Assembly: GCF_004364635.1 (NCBI RefSeq)
Contig: NZ_SOAX01000002.1
Location: forward strand, 1 to 64,000
DNA from: Halospina denitrificans
Lineage (GTDB): Bacteria > Pseudomonadota > Gammaproteobacteria > Pseudomonadales > Oleiphilaceae
Reading direction: 5' to 3'
DNA: 64,000 bases
The notes beneath the pieces are model-generated. The model was not told the origin of the DNA, made no database searches, and worked only from the letters and a program-made list of their open reading frames with translations. Within the stretch, counting starts at the first letter, position 1. Each line of letters begins with the position of its first letter. Below are positions 28,255 through 38,952 of the stretch, piece after piece. A program made the translations under genes and the position numbers.

Positions 28255-29322
28255 CTAGCGCAGGTTGTCGTAGATCCGGTCAAGAACCTGGGAGGCAGGC
28301 ATGTTGTTCTCCCGCTCCGGATCGGGCTCCACCCTGAGTACAAGCCGGTCGCCTGACTCTCTGAGTCGTATCAGGCCCGTCTGTTCCGGTTCAAGCTGAT
28401 ACGCCCATAACCACCAGCCACGGTTCCTGGCTTCCTCGGGACGCATATCAAGGTACCAGACTCCTTCACTCCGGTTGCGATCCACGACCGGAATATCCAG
28501 CGATGCGATGGCACGACTGACTTCGGCCCAGCCCCGCTCAAACCCGAATTCGAGTTCCAGGTGGCTGATCCGGCCATCCTGGCTAACGGCGTCGACACGC
28601 TCTTCCCGGGGCAGATTCAATGCAACGCGGGAGTAGCTCTTGGTATCGGCGTTCTCGCGAAGGTACTCTGCCATCCGTTCGATAACGGTAGCCTCGCGCG
28701 CAGAATTCCCCGGGCTGTCATGCCACGGCAGCAGCGACCGTGGAGGCTCTTCCACCGGCACCAGTCGCACCTGGACTTCCGTGCTGCGCCCCTGAACGCC
28801 ATGCTCCACCCGGGCCTGGAGGATCAGATCCTCCTGTACTGAGGCATCATCAAGGCCGATCCAGCGGCGGGCCTGTTGGGAATTGTTGAGAATACCGGTC
28901 TGCTTGAGCCCCTCCCTCGGATCCTCATGGGCAATTTCAATTCCCTGTTCCGTGAAGAAAGCCGACAAGGCCGGCCAGACCCGCCCGGGCACGTCATTGA
29001 CGACGAGCCAGGTCAGATCCCCGGAAGTCCGGACCAGGTAATTATCCTCCAGAATCTGGTCGGTCAGGTCCGGGGGCCGGGGCAGTTCATAGTTTTCCCC
29101 GGATCCAAGCCCATTGGTCCCCCTGACCGGCGGAATCCGGTACTCGCTCTGGAAGGCTTCGCGGGACACCTCTTCCGGCATCTCAAGCGGCTCACCCAGG
29201 GGTTCCTGCTGGTAGCGCATGGAGCGATCCGGAAACAGGCCACACCCGGCCACCGAGGAAACAAGCGTTACAACGATAACGGGGCGCAGTACAGGTGCGC
29301 CCCGTTGAAGTGTTTCGTACAT
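28255..29322 (-). CDS. bamC: Outer membrane assembly lipoprotein BamC
   Basis: This 355-residue protein has a lipoprotein signal with lipobox VAGC, followed by an extended linker and then two BamC-type helix-grip domains (roughly 90-200 and 215-350), typical of NlpB/BamC. It should be anchored in the outer membrane and help BamA insert beta barrels. The segments NYLVRTSGDLTWLVV and SGDRLVLRVEPD lie in regions usually conserved. It follows dapA closely (32 nt), the neighbour order known from E. coli (dapA-nlpB), which strongly supports the call. Confidence 0.88.
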   Translation of the reverse strand: MYETLQRGAPVLRPVIVVTLVSSVAGCGLFPDRSMRYQQEPLGEPLEMPEEVSREAFQSEYRIPPVRGTNGLGSGENYELPRPPDLTDQILEDNYLVRTSGDLTWLVVNDVPGRVWPALSAFFTEQGIEIAHEDPREGLKQTGILNNSQQARRWIGLDDASVQEDLILQARVEHGVQGRSTEVQVRLVPVEEPPRSLLPWHDSPGNSAREATVIERMAEYLRENADTKSYSRVALNLPREERVDAVSQDGRISHLELEFGFERGWAEVSRAIASLDIPVVDRNRSEGVWYLDMRPEEARNRGWWLWAYQLEPEQTGLIRLRESGDRLVLRVEPDPERENNMPASQVLDRIYDNLR

Positions 29323-29354
29323 CCGTTACTCCGTTGGATTGAGCAGGACGCGGT

Positions 29355-30230
29355 TCAGAGACAGCCCGCGGATCTGAGGGCCTCCAGCACGTCTTCATGG
29401 TATTCGGGGCTCAACGGCGTCATGGGGAGCCGGATTCCGGGGCCGATCAACCCCATCTGGTTCAATGCCCACTTAACCGGAATCGGGTTGGCCTCCAGGA
29501 ACAGCTTGCGATTCAGCGGCGCCAGTGTCTCATTCAGCTCCCTGGCCCGCGCCTCGTCCCCCGAAACAGCTGCTTCGCAGACCTGCGCCATCAGCCGGGG
29601 CGCCACATTGGCCGTTACCGAGACATTGCCCTTGCCGCCACGCAGCATCAGTTCCAGGGATGTCCCATCGTCGCCGGAATAGACCGCGATCCGGTCGCCG
29701 ACCATGCGTACCAGTTCCTCGCCGCGGCTGACATTACCGGTCGCGTCCTTGATGGCGACGATATTGGGGATATCGGCCAGACGGTCAACGGTTTCATTGA
29801 GCATGTCGCAGGAGGTGCGACCGGGGACGTTGTACAGAATCTGGTTGACGTCCACCGATTCGGCAACGGTCCGGAAATGCTGATAGAGGCCTTCCTGAGT
29901 GGGCTTATTATAGTACGGCACCACCAGAAGGCAGGCATCCACACCGATCTCGGCCGCTTCGCGGGTCAGGTCGACCGCCTCACGGGTCGAATTGCCGCCC
30001 GTTCCGGCAATGATGGGAATGCGCCCGTCAGCCTGTTTAACCACGCGCCGGATCACGCTGATATGCTCATCAGGATCCAGCGTGGAGGATTCACCCGTCG
30101 TACCTACCGCGACAATCGCGTTGGTACCGGCGTCGATGTGATACTCCACCAGTTTATCCAGGCATTCCCAATCAATACGCCCTTCGGCGTCCATCGGGGT
30201 AACAAGTGCAACCAGACTCCCAGTGATCAT
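29355..30230 (-). CDS. dapA: 4-hydroxy-tetrahydrodipicolinate synthase
   Basis: This 291-residue aldolase condenses pyruvate with aspartate semialdehyde in lysine and peptidoglycan-precursor synthesis. The TTGESSTL motif holds the catalytic Thr pair, [14 protein letters not shown] carries the catalytic Tyr, and [10 protein letters not shown] the Schiff-base Lys. The family length is 290-300. It starts 62 nt after perM and precedes bamC, matching the dapA-bamC arrangement of other gammaproteobacteria. No lysine riboswitch was seen in its short leader. Confidence 0.95.
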   Translation of the reverse strand: MITGSLVALVTPMDAEGRIDWECLDKLVEYHIDAGTNAIVAVGTTGESSTLDPDEHISVIRRVVKQADGRIPIIAGTGGNSTREAVDLTREAAEIGVDACLLVVPYYNKPTQEGLYQHFRTVAESVDVNQILYNVPGRTSCDMLNETVDRLADIPNIVAIKDATGNVSRGEELVRMVGDRIAVYSGDDGTSLELMLRGGKGNVSVTANVAPRLMAQVCEAAVSGDEARARELNETLAPLNRKLFLEANPIPVKWALNQMGLIGPGIRLPMTPLSPEYHEDVLEALRSAGCL

Positions 30231-30292
30231 ATCCGCTCCGAACCGGTAAAAAAGTAATGGTAATCCCGGGACCTGAGTGACACAAGAGCCTC

Positions 30293-31375
30293 TCAGTCAA
30301 CCGACCCCGGGGATTCATCCGACACTGGCTCCGTAACGGGCCAGGATTTGAGCACGGCGTTGAGCACAATCGCCAGCGGAATCGCAAAGAAAACGCCCCA
30401 CATGCCCCAGATGCCACCAAAAATCAGCACCGCAAGAATGATGGTGACGGGATGCAGGTCCACGACCTCCGAAAACAGCAGTGGCACCAGAATGTTGCCA
30501 TCAATCGCCTGGATGATGAGATAGACAACCATGAGCAGGAAGAACTGATCCGTCCATCCGAACTGGAAGAGCCCCACCATGGCAATGGGCACCGTCACTA
30601 CCGCCGCACCGATATAGGGAATGACCACGGAAAAGCCCACCAGCAGACTCAACAGCGCAGCGTAATCCAGCCCCAGGAACTTGAGCGACACATAGGTCAC
30701 ACTGCCGACGATCAGGATCTCAATGGCCTTGCCCCGGACGAAGTTGGCGAATTCCATGTTCACTTCGGCCCAGATGCGATCCATCAGGGGGCGCTCGTCA
30801 GGCAGAAAACTGCTGAGCCTCAGCAGAATCACATCCCGATCCTTGAGGAAAAAGAAAACCAGTATCGGGACCAGCACCAGGTAAACCAGAACCGCCATCA
30901 GGCCCGGAATGCTTTCCAGCGACATAGAGACGAGCCATTGCGTGATCTGCCCCACCTCCGCGGTCACCTGCCGGAACAGCGTATTCACTTCTTCCATGGA
31001 TACCAGCTGGGGATACTCCTGTGGCAACCCTTCAATGTAGTGCTGCGCGGCGCGCATCATCCGCGGGAGTTCCGAGGCCAGCCCGGACACCTGGGACCAG
31101 ACCAGCGGCATGAGGCCGAGAAGGAAGGCGATGAAGATTCCGATGAACAGAATGAAGACAGCAAACACCGCCAGCAGATGGGGAACGCCCACCCGCACCA
31201 GTTTGATAACCAGGCCCTGAAGAATGTAGGCGATGATGAGGCCCGCGATGAACGGCGCGAGAATACGCCCAAGGAAGAAGATGCCCAGAAAGAAGCCGAT
31301 GAGCATCAGCAGTACAACAACCGCCTCTTCATCGGAAAAGTACCGCGCCACAAAACGGTGGAACATCCTAACCAT
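30293..31375 (-). CDS. AI-2E/PerM family permease
   Basis: This 360-residue protein has about eight hydrophobic helices and the family's mid-protein amphipathic region. The conserved stretches near the C-terminus, [19 protein letters not shown] and the later [19 protein letters not shown], are signatures of the AI-2E transporter/PerM family. Substrate is uncertain; in E. coli the PerM homologue (yfgO) sits next to bepA (yfgC), as here. The start at 31375 overlaps the tusA stop by 8 nt, so the gene is translationally coupled to tusA. The frame is open further upstream, inside tusA, which argues against earlier starts. Confidence 0.88.
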   Translation of the reverse strand: MVRMFHRFVARYFSDEEAVVVLLMLIGFFLGIFFLGRILAPFIAGLIIAYILQGLVIKLVRVGVPHLLAVFAVFILFIGIFIAFLLGLMPLVWSQVSGLASELPRMMRAAQHYIEGLPQEYPQLVSMEEVNTLFRQVTAEVGQITQWLVSMSLESIPGLMAVLVYLVLVPILVFFFLKDRDVILLRLSSFLPDERPLMDRIWAEVNMEFANFVRGKAIEILIVGSVTYVSLKFLGLDYAALLSLLVGFSVVIPYIGAAVVTVPIAMVGLFQFGWTDQFFLLMVVYLIIQAIDGNILVPLLFSEVVDLHPVTIILAVLIFGGIWGMWGVFFAIPLAIVLNAVLKSWPVTEPVSDESPGSVD

Positions 31376-31628
31376 GCCTGGTTCCTGATTTGTCCTGGCC
31401 GCGCCGGATGACAAAAACGTAACGGTCCTCGTCATGTTCCTCGACTTCAAGCTCGTGGTCCGAGAGTCGTAGGAAAGCCGGGATATCGCGGGCCGAACCG
31501 GGATCGGTGGCGATCACCCTGAGGCTCTCACCCGGTTCCATGCCATTCAGGCACAGCTTGGTTTTCAGCAGTGGCATGGGGCACTGAAGGCCGCTGGCGT
31601 CGAGTGTCTGATCCGCTTCCGCTGACAT
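31368..31628 (-). CDS. tusA: Sulfur carrier protein TusA family
   Basis: This 86-residue protein has the SirA/TusA fold. The N-terminal LDASGLQCPMPLLKTK contains the conserved Cys in the C-P-x-P motif that carries a persulfide sulfur. TusA members relay sulfur for tRNA 2-thiouridine synthesis or other sulfur uses. The start at 31628 gives family length (about 80); the frame extends upstream without support. It overlaps perM at its end. Whether this is the tRNA-modification TusA or a paralogue cannot be told from one gene. Confidence 0.85.
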   Translation of the reverse strand: MSAEADQTLDASGLQCPMPLLKTKLCLNGMEPGESLRVIATDPGSARDIPAFLRLSDHELEVEEHDEDRYVFVIRRGQDKSGTRHG

Positions 31629-31760
31629 GGCACGCACTGCATCACGTAATAATGACTGAAAGTGATGCTGATGATAGCACGAAAAGGCCCTTCCACCGGA
31701 ATACGGGAGGGCCACGATGCAATCTATACCACAGGCCCGGAATCTGGCATTGTTTCAGGC

Positions 31761-33224
31761 ATGCATAGATTGATTTCGATCGTACTGATCCTGACCCTGC
31801 TGAACCCGCTGCTGATGCCCCTGGCGGTTTCCGATGAACTGCCCACCCTGGGCGGCAGCGGCCTGCTGGCAGAACAGCAGGAAGAGGAGATAGGACAGCG
31901 CGTGCTCGTCCAGCTCAGACGCAATGCACCGCTGCTGTCCGACCCCGTGCTGACAGAATACCTGGAGAATACCCTCTATCAAATTATCCCCCACGCCCCT
32001 ATGGAGGACCGCTCGATCAGCATTGTTGCCATCGACGATCCGTCACTGAACGCGTTCGCAGTTCCGGGCAATGTGGTCGGTGTGCATGCCGGGCTTTTTC
32101 TCTCGGCCCAGAGCGAACACGAATTTGCCGCCGTGATGGCCCACGAGATCGCGCACCTGAGTCAGCGTCATTACGCGCGCCGCCTCGAGCAGCAGGAACG
32201 CAGCACACCACTGACCATTGCCGGTATTCTCGCCGGCATCATCCTGACTGCGGCTACCGGCTCCCAGGCCGGCATTGCCACCATTGCCGGCACCCAGGCC
32301 CTTGCCATCGACACCATGCTCCGTCACAGCCGCGCCCACGAACAGGAAGCGGACCGGTTGGGGCTGGAACTGCTGGCCGAGGCCGGCTACGACCCAGCGG
32401 GGATGCCGGCCATGTTCGAGCGCATGCTCAGGCAGGCTCGACTCCAGGGGAACCGGCCACCGGAATACCTGTCGACCCACCCGCTGACCGAATCCCGGGT
32501 CTCGGACACCCGGGCACGGGTCAAGGACTACCGCGATCAGGAAAGCTACGGGGAAGACCTGGCCTATCACCTGGTGCGCAACCGCCTGCGCGTGCGCTAC
32601 ACGAACGATCTGGGAAACGCCGAAGGGCTGTTCCGTCAGCAGTTCGAGAAATCCGAAGGCCAGGCACGCGCCGCCGCGCGTTACGGGCTGGCCTACACCC
32701 TGATTGAAGCGGGCAGGCCCGATGAAGCCATCCCACACCTGGAAGCACTGCTCGCTGATAATGAGGGCTATATTATCTATGCGGCCGAATTGGGGAGAGC
32801 CCTGCGCGAGTCCGGTGACCACCGGAAGGCCATCACGTTGCTGGAGAAGCACCTGGAGCGAAACCCGGGAAACCTGACACTCTCCAGAACCCTGGCGGAC
32901 ACCCACATGGAAGCGAACGACCCGGATCGGGCCGCGCGGCTTTACGAACGTATTGCCCAGGAATACGGAGATGACCCCACGCTCTGGAAGGATCTTGCCG
33001 AGGCCCACGGCCGTGCCGGCAATGTCATCGAGGTCCATCGTGCCCGGGGCGAGCGGAGCCTGCTATTGGGGGATCCGCGTGTTGCGGTGAGGGAATTCCG
33101 ACAGGCGCTGGACAGGGCCGGCAGCAGCCACACCCGTATTGAAGTGCTGCGAGAGCGCCTTGAGGAGGCCAACCGGCGGTTGAGCCGGTTGGGTGACCGA
33201 CGGCCTCGAGCAGGCAATGGTTAG
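31761..33224 (+). CDS. bepA: Periplasmic M48 metalloprotease with TPR domain (BepA)
   Basis: This 487-residue protein has a signal peptide (about 1-24) and an M48 zinc protease domain with HEIAH at 128-132; the third ligand Glu lies in the following [12 protein letters not shown] helix. A C-terminal TPR region (about 290-470) follows. This is the BepA (YfgC) arrangement, which helps assemble or degrade LptD and other outer membrane proteins. ATG at 31761 is picked because it starts the signal peptide. It converges on nadA with a 4-nt overlap and is divergent from tusA-perM. Confidence 0.92.
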   Translation: MHRLISIVLILTLLNPLLMPLAVSDELPTLGGSGLLAEQQEEEIGQRVLVQLRRNAPLLSDPVLTEYLENTLYQIIPHAPMEDRSISIVAIDDPSLNAFAVPGNVVGVHAGLFLSAQSEHEFAAVMAHEIAHLSQRHYARRLEQQERSTPLTIAGILAGIILTAATGSQAGIATIAGTQALAIDTMLRHSRAHEQEADRLGLELLAEAGYDPAGMPAMFERMLRQARLQGNRPPEYLSTHPLTESRVSDTRARVKDYRDQESYGEDLAYHLVRNRLRVRYTNDLGNAEGLFRQQFEKSEGQARAAARYGLAYTLIEAGRPDEAIPHLEALLADNEGYIIYAAELGRALRESGDHRKAITLLEKHLERNPGNLTLSRTLADTHMEANDPDRAARLYERIAQEYGDDPTLWKDLAEAHGRAGNVIEVHRARGERSLLLGDPRVAVREFRQALDRAGSSHTRIEVLRERLEEANRRLSRLGDRRPRAGNG

Positions 33225-34282
33225 GCGTTTCCGGCAACCTTGATATTACGCTGCGCCGTGAAGTCGAGCATGCGCTGCACCGGGATCAAGGCCTTTTCCC
33301 GGGTCTCGGCATCGACATGAATCTCCTGGTCCCCGTTCTGCAGCACCGCCAACAGGTTCTCCAGGCCATTCATCGCCATCCAGGGACAATGGGCACAACT
33401 GCGGCAGGTCGCACTCTCGCCGGCGGTTGGCGCCTCAATCAGGTTCTTGTCGGGGGCGACCTCATGCATTTTGTAGAAAATGCCCCTGTCCGTGGCCACG
33501 ATGAAATCCTCATTGGGCATCGTACGGACCGCGTCAATGAGCTTGGTGGTGGATCCAACGACATCCGCCTGCTCAACCACCGCCATCGGTGACTCCGGGT
33601 GAGCCAGAACGGCCGCCTGTGGCATGGTGGCTTTCAGGTCAGCCAACCCCTGGCCCTTGAATTCCTCGTGCACGATGCAGGAGCCATCCCAGAGCAGCAT
33701 ATCCGCCTGTGTGGAACGACGGATGTACTCGCCCAGATGCTTGTCCGGCGCCCAGAGGACTTTCTCACCCCTGGAGTCCAGATAATCCACGATATCCTCG
33801 GCGCAGCTTGAGGTCACCACCCAGTCGGAGCGGGCCTTCACGGCCGCTGAGGTGTTTGCGTAAACGACAACCGTGCGATCCGGGTGCTGGTCGCAGAAGG
33901 CTGCAAACTCATCGGCGGGACAGCCGATATCCAGCGAACAGGTCGCTTCCAGAGTGGGCATGAGAATGCGCTTCTCCGGGTTCAGGATCTTGGCCGTCTC
34001 GCCCATGAAACGGACACCGGCAACCACGAGCGTGGAGGCGGGATGCTCACTCCCGAACCGGGCCATTTCCAGAGAGTCCGCAACACAGCCGCCGGTTTCC
34101 TCGGCCAGGGACTGAATATCAGGGTCCGTGTAATAATGGGCAACAAGCGCCGCGTTCTGGGCTTTCAGCTCTTCCTGGATACGCTCGCGAAGCTCGTTCG
34201 CTCTGGCTTCGTCCAGCGTTGGCGCCTCTTTTTCACGGGCCAGATGCTCCTGGACGAGAATTCGATCCTGCATGTAAGTCAT
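33221..34282 (-). CDS. nadA: Quinolinate synthase A
   Basis: This 353-residue enzyme condenses iminoaspartate and dihydroxyacetone phosphate to quinolinate in NAD synthesis. Three cysteine sites for its oxygen-sensitive [4Fe-4S] cluster are visible: [14 protein letters not shown], the TCSLDIGC segment, and the C-terminal [23 protein letters not shown] and [10 protein letters not shown] are further family signatures. Length is normal. The start at 34282 is followed by another ATG at 34273. A small hairpin (gggtaaatacaccc) sits directly before the start. It overlaps the end of bepA by 4 nt on the opposite strand. Confidence 0.95.
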   Translation of the reverse strand: MTYMQDRILVQEHLAREKEAPTLDEARANELRERIQEELKAQNAALVAHYYTDPDIQSLAEETGGCVADSLEMARFGSEHPASTLVVAGVRFMGETAKILNPEKRILMPTLEATCSLDIGCPADEFAAFCDQHPDRTVVVYANTSAAVKARSDWVVTSSCAEDIVDYLDSRGEKVLWAPDKHLGEYIRRSTQADMLLWDGSCIVHEEFKGQGLADLKATMPQAAVLAHPESPMAVVEQADVVGSTTKLIDAVRTMPNEDFIVATDRGIFYKMHEVAPDKNLIEAPTAGESATCRSCAHCPWMAMNGLENLLAVLQNGDQEIHVDAETREKALIPVQRMLDFTAQRNIKVAGNA

Positions 34283-34408
34283 AGGGTGTATTTACCCTCC
34301 CCACCGTTGGAATAAGGTAGTTCCTGTCTACCTTTATGCCTCTGCAACCGGCATTTTTCAATGGTGCGGTTCAATCAGGTGCCGGGTAAGCAAAGCCTTA
34401 AAGGCGGA

Positions 34409-34484
34409 TGGTGGGTCGTGGAGGATTCGAACCTCCGACCAATTGGTTAAAAGCCAACTGCTCTACCAACTGAGCTAACGACCC
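34409..34484 (-). tRNA. tRNA-Lys (anticodon TTT), copy 1
   Basis: The reverse strand folds as a cloverleaf with the acceptor gggtcgt/acgaccc, D arm agctcagttggtagagc, anticodon stem gttgg/ccaat around the loop CTTTTAA (anticodon TTT, lysine), T arm with ggttcgaatcc and an encoded 3' CCA. It is identical to the second copy 28 nt away, so one is a recent tandem duplicate. Confidence 0.95.
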
Positions 34485-34512
34485 TGTGCTCGGTAAAACC
34501 GGGGGATAAAGA

Positions 34513-34588
34513 TGGTGGGTCGTGGAGGATTCGAACCTCCGACCAATTGGTTAAAAGCCAACTGCTCTACCAACTGAGCTAACGACCC
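34513..34588 (-). tRNA. tRNA-Lys (anticodon TTT), copy 2
   Basis: Same 76-nt sequence and cloverleaf as the tRNA-Lys at 34409-34484, with anticodon TTT and an encoded CCA. It is the promoter-proximal copy of the pair, lying downstream of cpoB on the same strand. Confidence 0.95.
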
Positions 34589-34670
34589 AAACGAGGCGCA
34601 TATGGTACTTATTTTTTCGCGTTTCGCAACCGTTTTCGTGATCTGATTCACGACCCCTGACCAATCCCAG

Positions 34671-35462
34671 TCAACCCATTTCTTCGGAACGGTACTGTCT
34701 GCCCTTGGCAGCGGATTCTGTTTCGGGGTATTCGGACTGGAGGCGTTCAAGCGCTTCTTTGGCCTTCTCCGGGTTGCCGGCCCGATCATGACTGACCGCC
34801 AGTTTGAAGAGCGCGTCCGGCGCCTTGCGATGCGACTTATGACGTGACGTAACGATGGTGAAAGCCTGGCGTGCCTGTTCATAGGATTCCTGGCTCAGGT
34901 AAAGCTCGCCCAGCCAGTAATAGGCATTCACCGTCAGATCGCCTTCCGGATACTTATCAAGGAACTGATAGATCTCGTCAATCGCCGCGTCAAAATCCTT
35001 TTCGTTGTGAATCAGATTCTGGATGGACGCATAGTCCTTCCGCTCCTCTTCACCCGGCTGCCGATAGGATGCAGAGCCCTGCTCCCCGGAAGAATCACCG
35101 GAATCCGCACTGGAAGCCGAATCGCTCTCCTCCGAGTCTGCACTCGAGCTTGCGTTACCCGAGGCATCCTCAAGCTCCGCCACCCGGCTGCTGAGATCCA
35201 CCAGACGCTGGTCCAGGTCAACATAACGCTGCCGGGACTGACGGTTCAGTCGATCCAGCTCGTGGTTGGTTTCCTCGATCTGGCCCCGCAGCTGCCGGAT
35301 CTCCTCACTGAGCTCCTCCACCATGAAGAAGAGTTCAGTGGAGGAGCCGCCGCCCGCGCCGGAATCGCTGCTGACCAGCGGCGCATCCCCGTCCGATTGG
35401 GCGGGGAGCGTCGTCGGCAAGATCAGAACAGCAGCAAAAACCGGCGTCAGCAGATACCGCAT
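34671..35462 (-). CDS. cpoB: Cell division coordinator CpoB (YbgF)
   Basis: This 263-residue periplasmic protein has a signal peptide (about 1-21), an N-terminal coiled-coil (about 40-95, heptad pattern with EEIRQLRGQIEE), a Ser/Asp-rich linker (about 100-135) and three TPR repeats at the C-terminus (about 140-260). CpoB links Tol-Pal to peptidoglycan synthesis during division. The ATG at 35462 is picked because it starts the signal peptide. It begins 4 nt after pal, the usual last gene of the tol-pal cluster. The acidic Ser-Asp linker is unusually long. Confidence 0.9.
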   Translation of the reverse strand: MRYLLTPVFAAVLILPTTLPAQSDGDAPLVSSDSGAGGGSSTELFFMVEELSEEIRQLRGQIEETNHELDRLNRQSRQRYVDLDQRLVDLSSRVAELEDASGNASSSADSEESDSASSADSGDSSGEQGSASYRQPGEEERKDYASIQNLIHNEKDFDAAIDEIYQFLDKYPEGDLTVNAYYWLGELYLSQESYEQARQAFTIVTSRHKSHRKAPDALFKLAVSHDRAGNPEKAKEALERLQSEYPETESAAKGRQYRSEEMG

Positions 35463-35466
35463 GGAA

Positions 35467-36048
35467 TCACTCGTAGTTGATTTCAACGCGACGATTCTGC
35501 GCCCAGGCATCTTCGTTGCTTTCATCAACCGCGGGCTTTTCTTCGCCGTAACTGACGGTCTCAATCTGGTCCTCGCTGACATCATTGACTTTCAGGAAGC
35601 GAGCGACGGATTGTGCGCGACGCTCACCCAGCGCCATGTTGTATTCACCGCTGCCACGTTCGTCTGTATGACCTTCCAGAACGACGGATGCACTGTCGTC
35701 TGCAGCGAGATAAGCCGCGTGCGCTTCCAGGATGCTCCTGGACTCGCGACGGACGTCCGCGCTGTCAAAGTCAAAATAGATGGTGTTCGCCGCCTGCATG
35801 GCCTTCTGTTCGGCCTCCTGGCGCATCTGGTCGGCGCGCTCTTCAGCGCTCATATCCTCGGAGCTGACGCCATCACCATCTTCAGCGCTGTAGGCTTCGC
35901 TGTCGGATTGCGTCTCGCTGGTGGACTCCTCGGTCATGGTCTGGTCATCCGCCGGTTCATCCGGCTGGGTGTCCGTGGCACTACAACCGCCCAGCACAAC
36001 AAGCGACAGGCCCAGAATCAGTACCCTGTTTTTCAGCAGATCAATCAT
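35467..36048 (-). CDS. pal: Peptidoglycan-associated lipoprotein Pal
   Basis: This 193-residue outer membrane lipoprotein has a lipobox LGGC after its hydrophobic signal, an acidic linker (about residues 24-80), and a C-terminal OmpA-like peptidoglycan-binding domain with YFDFDSADVR, then LEGHTDERGSGEYN and LGERRAQSVARFL, the DAP-binding Asp/Arg region. The start at 36048 is favoured since aagga lies 8 nt upstream; another ATG (36054) is too close to it. It is separated from tolB by 124 nt, where an additional promoter is possible. Confidence 0.93.
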   Translation of the reverse strand: MIDLLKNRVLILGLSLVVLGGCSATDTQPDEPADDQTMTEESTSETQSDSEAYSAEDGDGVSSEDMSAEERADQMRQEAEQKAMQAANTIYFDFDSADVRRESRSILEAHAAYLAADDSASVVLEGHTDERGSGEYNMALGERRAQSVARFLKVNDVSEDQIETVSYGEEKPAVDESNEDAWAQNRRVEINYE

Positions 36049-36130
36049 TGGCATTCCTTTTCTTTGTTTCGGTTTGTTGGACTGAATGTTTTTAGGACCA
36101 AAACGGTCCGCACAGTTTCAGTCATGGATT

Positions 36131-36159
36131 AATGTATGACGTTCCTGGTAATACTGCAA
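36131..36159 (-). promoter_or_regulatory. Possible internal promoter for pal-cpoB
   Basis: On the reverse strand TTGCAG and TACATT are separated by 17 nt, a fair match to sigma-70 hexamers, in the 124-nt gap between tolB and pal. In E. coli, pal can be expressed from additional promoters. The match is moderate and untested. Confidence 0.35.
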
Positions 36160-36172
36160 ACCTCCCTACCAT

Positions 36173-37483
36173 CTAGTTGAGTGGTGACCAGGCCGGATCG
36201 CGGATCCCCGGATGACGTACCGGGAGCGTGAAACGGGCGTTCCCGTCCACGGTGGTCAGCTCCAGGGCATTGCGACCATTGCGCGCCTGGGTAACGTAGA
36301 TGGCCAGCCGCCCGTTGGGCGAGATGGCCGGTGCCTCATCCATCTCCGACGCGGAAAAAACCCGCTCGTCGCCACTCTCAAGCTCAACAGCGCCGAGATA
36401 GTAGCGCCCCTCGCGTCGGTGGAGAAAGAATATTTCCTCGCCGTCCGGCCCAAAGCGCGGCCGCGCGTTATAACTGCCTTCAAAAGTCAGGCGCTGCGCC
36501 CTTCCCCCGTCCAGGTCCTTGATGTAGACCTGCGGGTTGCCCGAACGGTCCGAGGTAAACGCAAAGCGCTCACCATCCGGCGACCAACTGGCCTCGGTGT
36601 TGATGGAGGAGTGGTGGGTCAGGCGTTCGGGCTCCAGGGTATCCAGTGGCAGCCGGTACACCTCGGCGCTCCCATCCTTGGACAGGGTAACCAGCAATGA
36701 GTCGCCATCCGGTGACCACGCCGGCGCCGAGTTCAGTCCCTCAAAGCTCGTGAGCCTGCGCCGTTCACCGCTCTTGATGACCTGGCGGTAGACGCCGGGC
36801 CGGCCACCTTCAAACGATACATAGGTCAGTTCCCTGCGATCCGGCGACCAGTCCGGGGAAAGGATGGGTTCGCTGGAACGCAGCAGGACCTGGGCGCGCT
36901 TTCCGTCCACGTCGCTGACCTGAAGTTGGTAGACCACGTCCCCCTCCTCCCGGGTTCGGGTAACGAAGGCAAGACGGGTCGAAAAGATGCCCGGGATACC
37001 GGTAATGGTCTTATAGATCCGGTCACTGACATGGTGGGCCAGGCTCCGGAGCTCCGAGGGCGCGGCCGAGGCACGGGAACCAAGGATCCGTTTCTGCTGG
37101 CTGACGTCAAAGAGTTCATAGCTCAGCACGTAGCGGTCGTCATCCGGGCGATAGTCAACTTCACCGACCAGAACAAACTGCTGACCCAGAACCCGCCAGT
37201 CGCGAAAGTGGATATCGTCGCCCGAACTGGGAAGACTGAGCATGCGCTGAGGTGCCAGCAGTTCGAAATCACCGCTCATGGTCAGGTTATTGCGGATGAT
37301 CTCGTCCAGATTTTCCGGCGCGCCCTGGCCATCCGTACTGCCAAAGGGAACCACGGCAAGGGGCATCCGCTTTTCGGCGCCCTCGGTGATGCGGATCACC
37401 ATTTGGCCCTGGGCAGTGAGTGCCAAGAAGCACAGCACGACTCCCAGAAGTATTGTTGATAGCCGCATGGGGGTTATCGCCAT
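36173..37483 (-). CDS. tolB: Tol-Pal system beta-propeller protein TolB
   Basis: This 436-residue periplasmic protein has a signal peptide (about 1-28), an N-terminal alpha/beta domain (about 30-160) and a six-bladed beta-propeller with the repeated signatures SPDWSPDRRELTYVS, APAWSPDGDSL, EASWSPDGERFAF and ARFGPDGEEIFF-type blades. It bridges TolA and Pal. A second possible start lies 5 codons in (37468). It starts 7 nt past tolA in the same operon. Confidence 0.95.
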   Translation of the reverse strand: MAITPMRLSTILLGVVLCFLALTAQGQMVIRITEGAEKRMPLAVVPFGSTDGQGAPENLDEIIRNNLTMSGDFELLAPQRMLSLPSSGDDIHFRDWRVLGQQFVLVGEVDYRPDDDRYVLSYELFDVSQQKRILGSRASAAPSELRSLAHHVSDRIYKTITGIPGIFSTRLAFVTRTREEGDVVYQLQVSDVDGKRAQVLLRSSEPILSPDWSPDRRELTYVSFEGGRPGVYRQVIKSGERRRLTSFEGLNSAPAWSPDGDSLLVTLSKDGSAEVYRLPLDTLEPERLTHHSSINTEASWSPDGERFAFTSDRSGNPQVYIKDLDGGRAQRLTFEGSYNARPRFGPDGEEIFFLHRREGRYYLGAVELESGDERVFSASEMDEAPAISPNGRLAIYVTQARNGRNALELTTVDGNARFTLPVRHPGIRDPAWSPLN

Positions 37484-37490
37484 CTTGCTC

Positions 37491-38453
<963 letters not shown>

Positions 38454-38487
38454 AGCGCTCCCGCGCCGCCGCTTCCACTGATGCGCA

Positions 38488-38925
38488 TCAATCCTCCCGG
38501 GGCGGGTCCGTGATCAGGCCCACTTCACTGGCGCCGGCAACCTGCAGAGCCGACATCAGTCGTATCACCACGCCATAGCGCACATGCTGGTCACCCCGCA
38601 CATAAACGTTGGCATCGGAACGCTCCGCCAGGATCGTCGACACCTCCTCCACGATCTGGTTCATGGGCTTGGGATCGCTGCGATCCTCGCCCACTTCCAG
38701 GTAATAGCCACCGTTGGAATCGACCGAGACAATCACCGGCTCATTGTTCTGATCCACCGGCAGCGGCTCGGCTTCCGTCGATGGCAGCTCCACATTCACG
38801 CCCTGGGTGAGCATGGGCGCCGTGATCATGAAAATAACCAGCAGCACCAGCATCACGTCGATGTAGGGAACGACGTTCATCTCCGACATCTGGGGCCGCC
38901 GGGACTTTCGGGGACTCATGTCCAT
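38488..38925 (-). CDS. tolR: TolR, biopolymer transport protein of the ExbD family
   Basis: This 145-residue inner membrane protein has one TM helix (about 20-40) and a periplasmic domain that can contact peptidoglycan. The start at 38925 follows AGGAG at 8 nt and places the catalytic Asp of [16 protein letters not shown] exactly at residue 23, the position known for the essential Asp in E. coli TolR, which supports this start. TolR forms the proton-powered motor with TolQ. Confidence 0.94.
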   Translation of the reverse strand: MDMSPRKSRRPQMSEMNVVPYIDVMLVLLVIFMITAPMLTQGVNVELPSTEAEPLPVDQNNEPVIVSVDSNGGYYLEVGEDRSDPKPMNQIVEEVSTILAERSDANVYVRGDQHVRYGVVIRLMSALQVAGASEVGLITDPPRED

Positions 38926-38952
38926 GCTGTCGACTCCTGGCACCCTGGGTGC

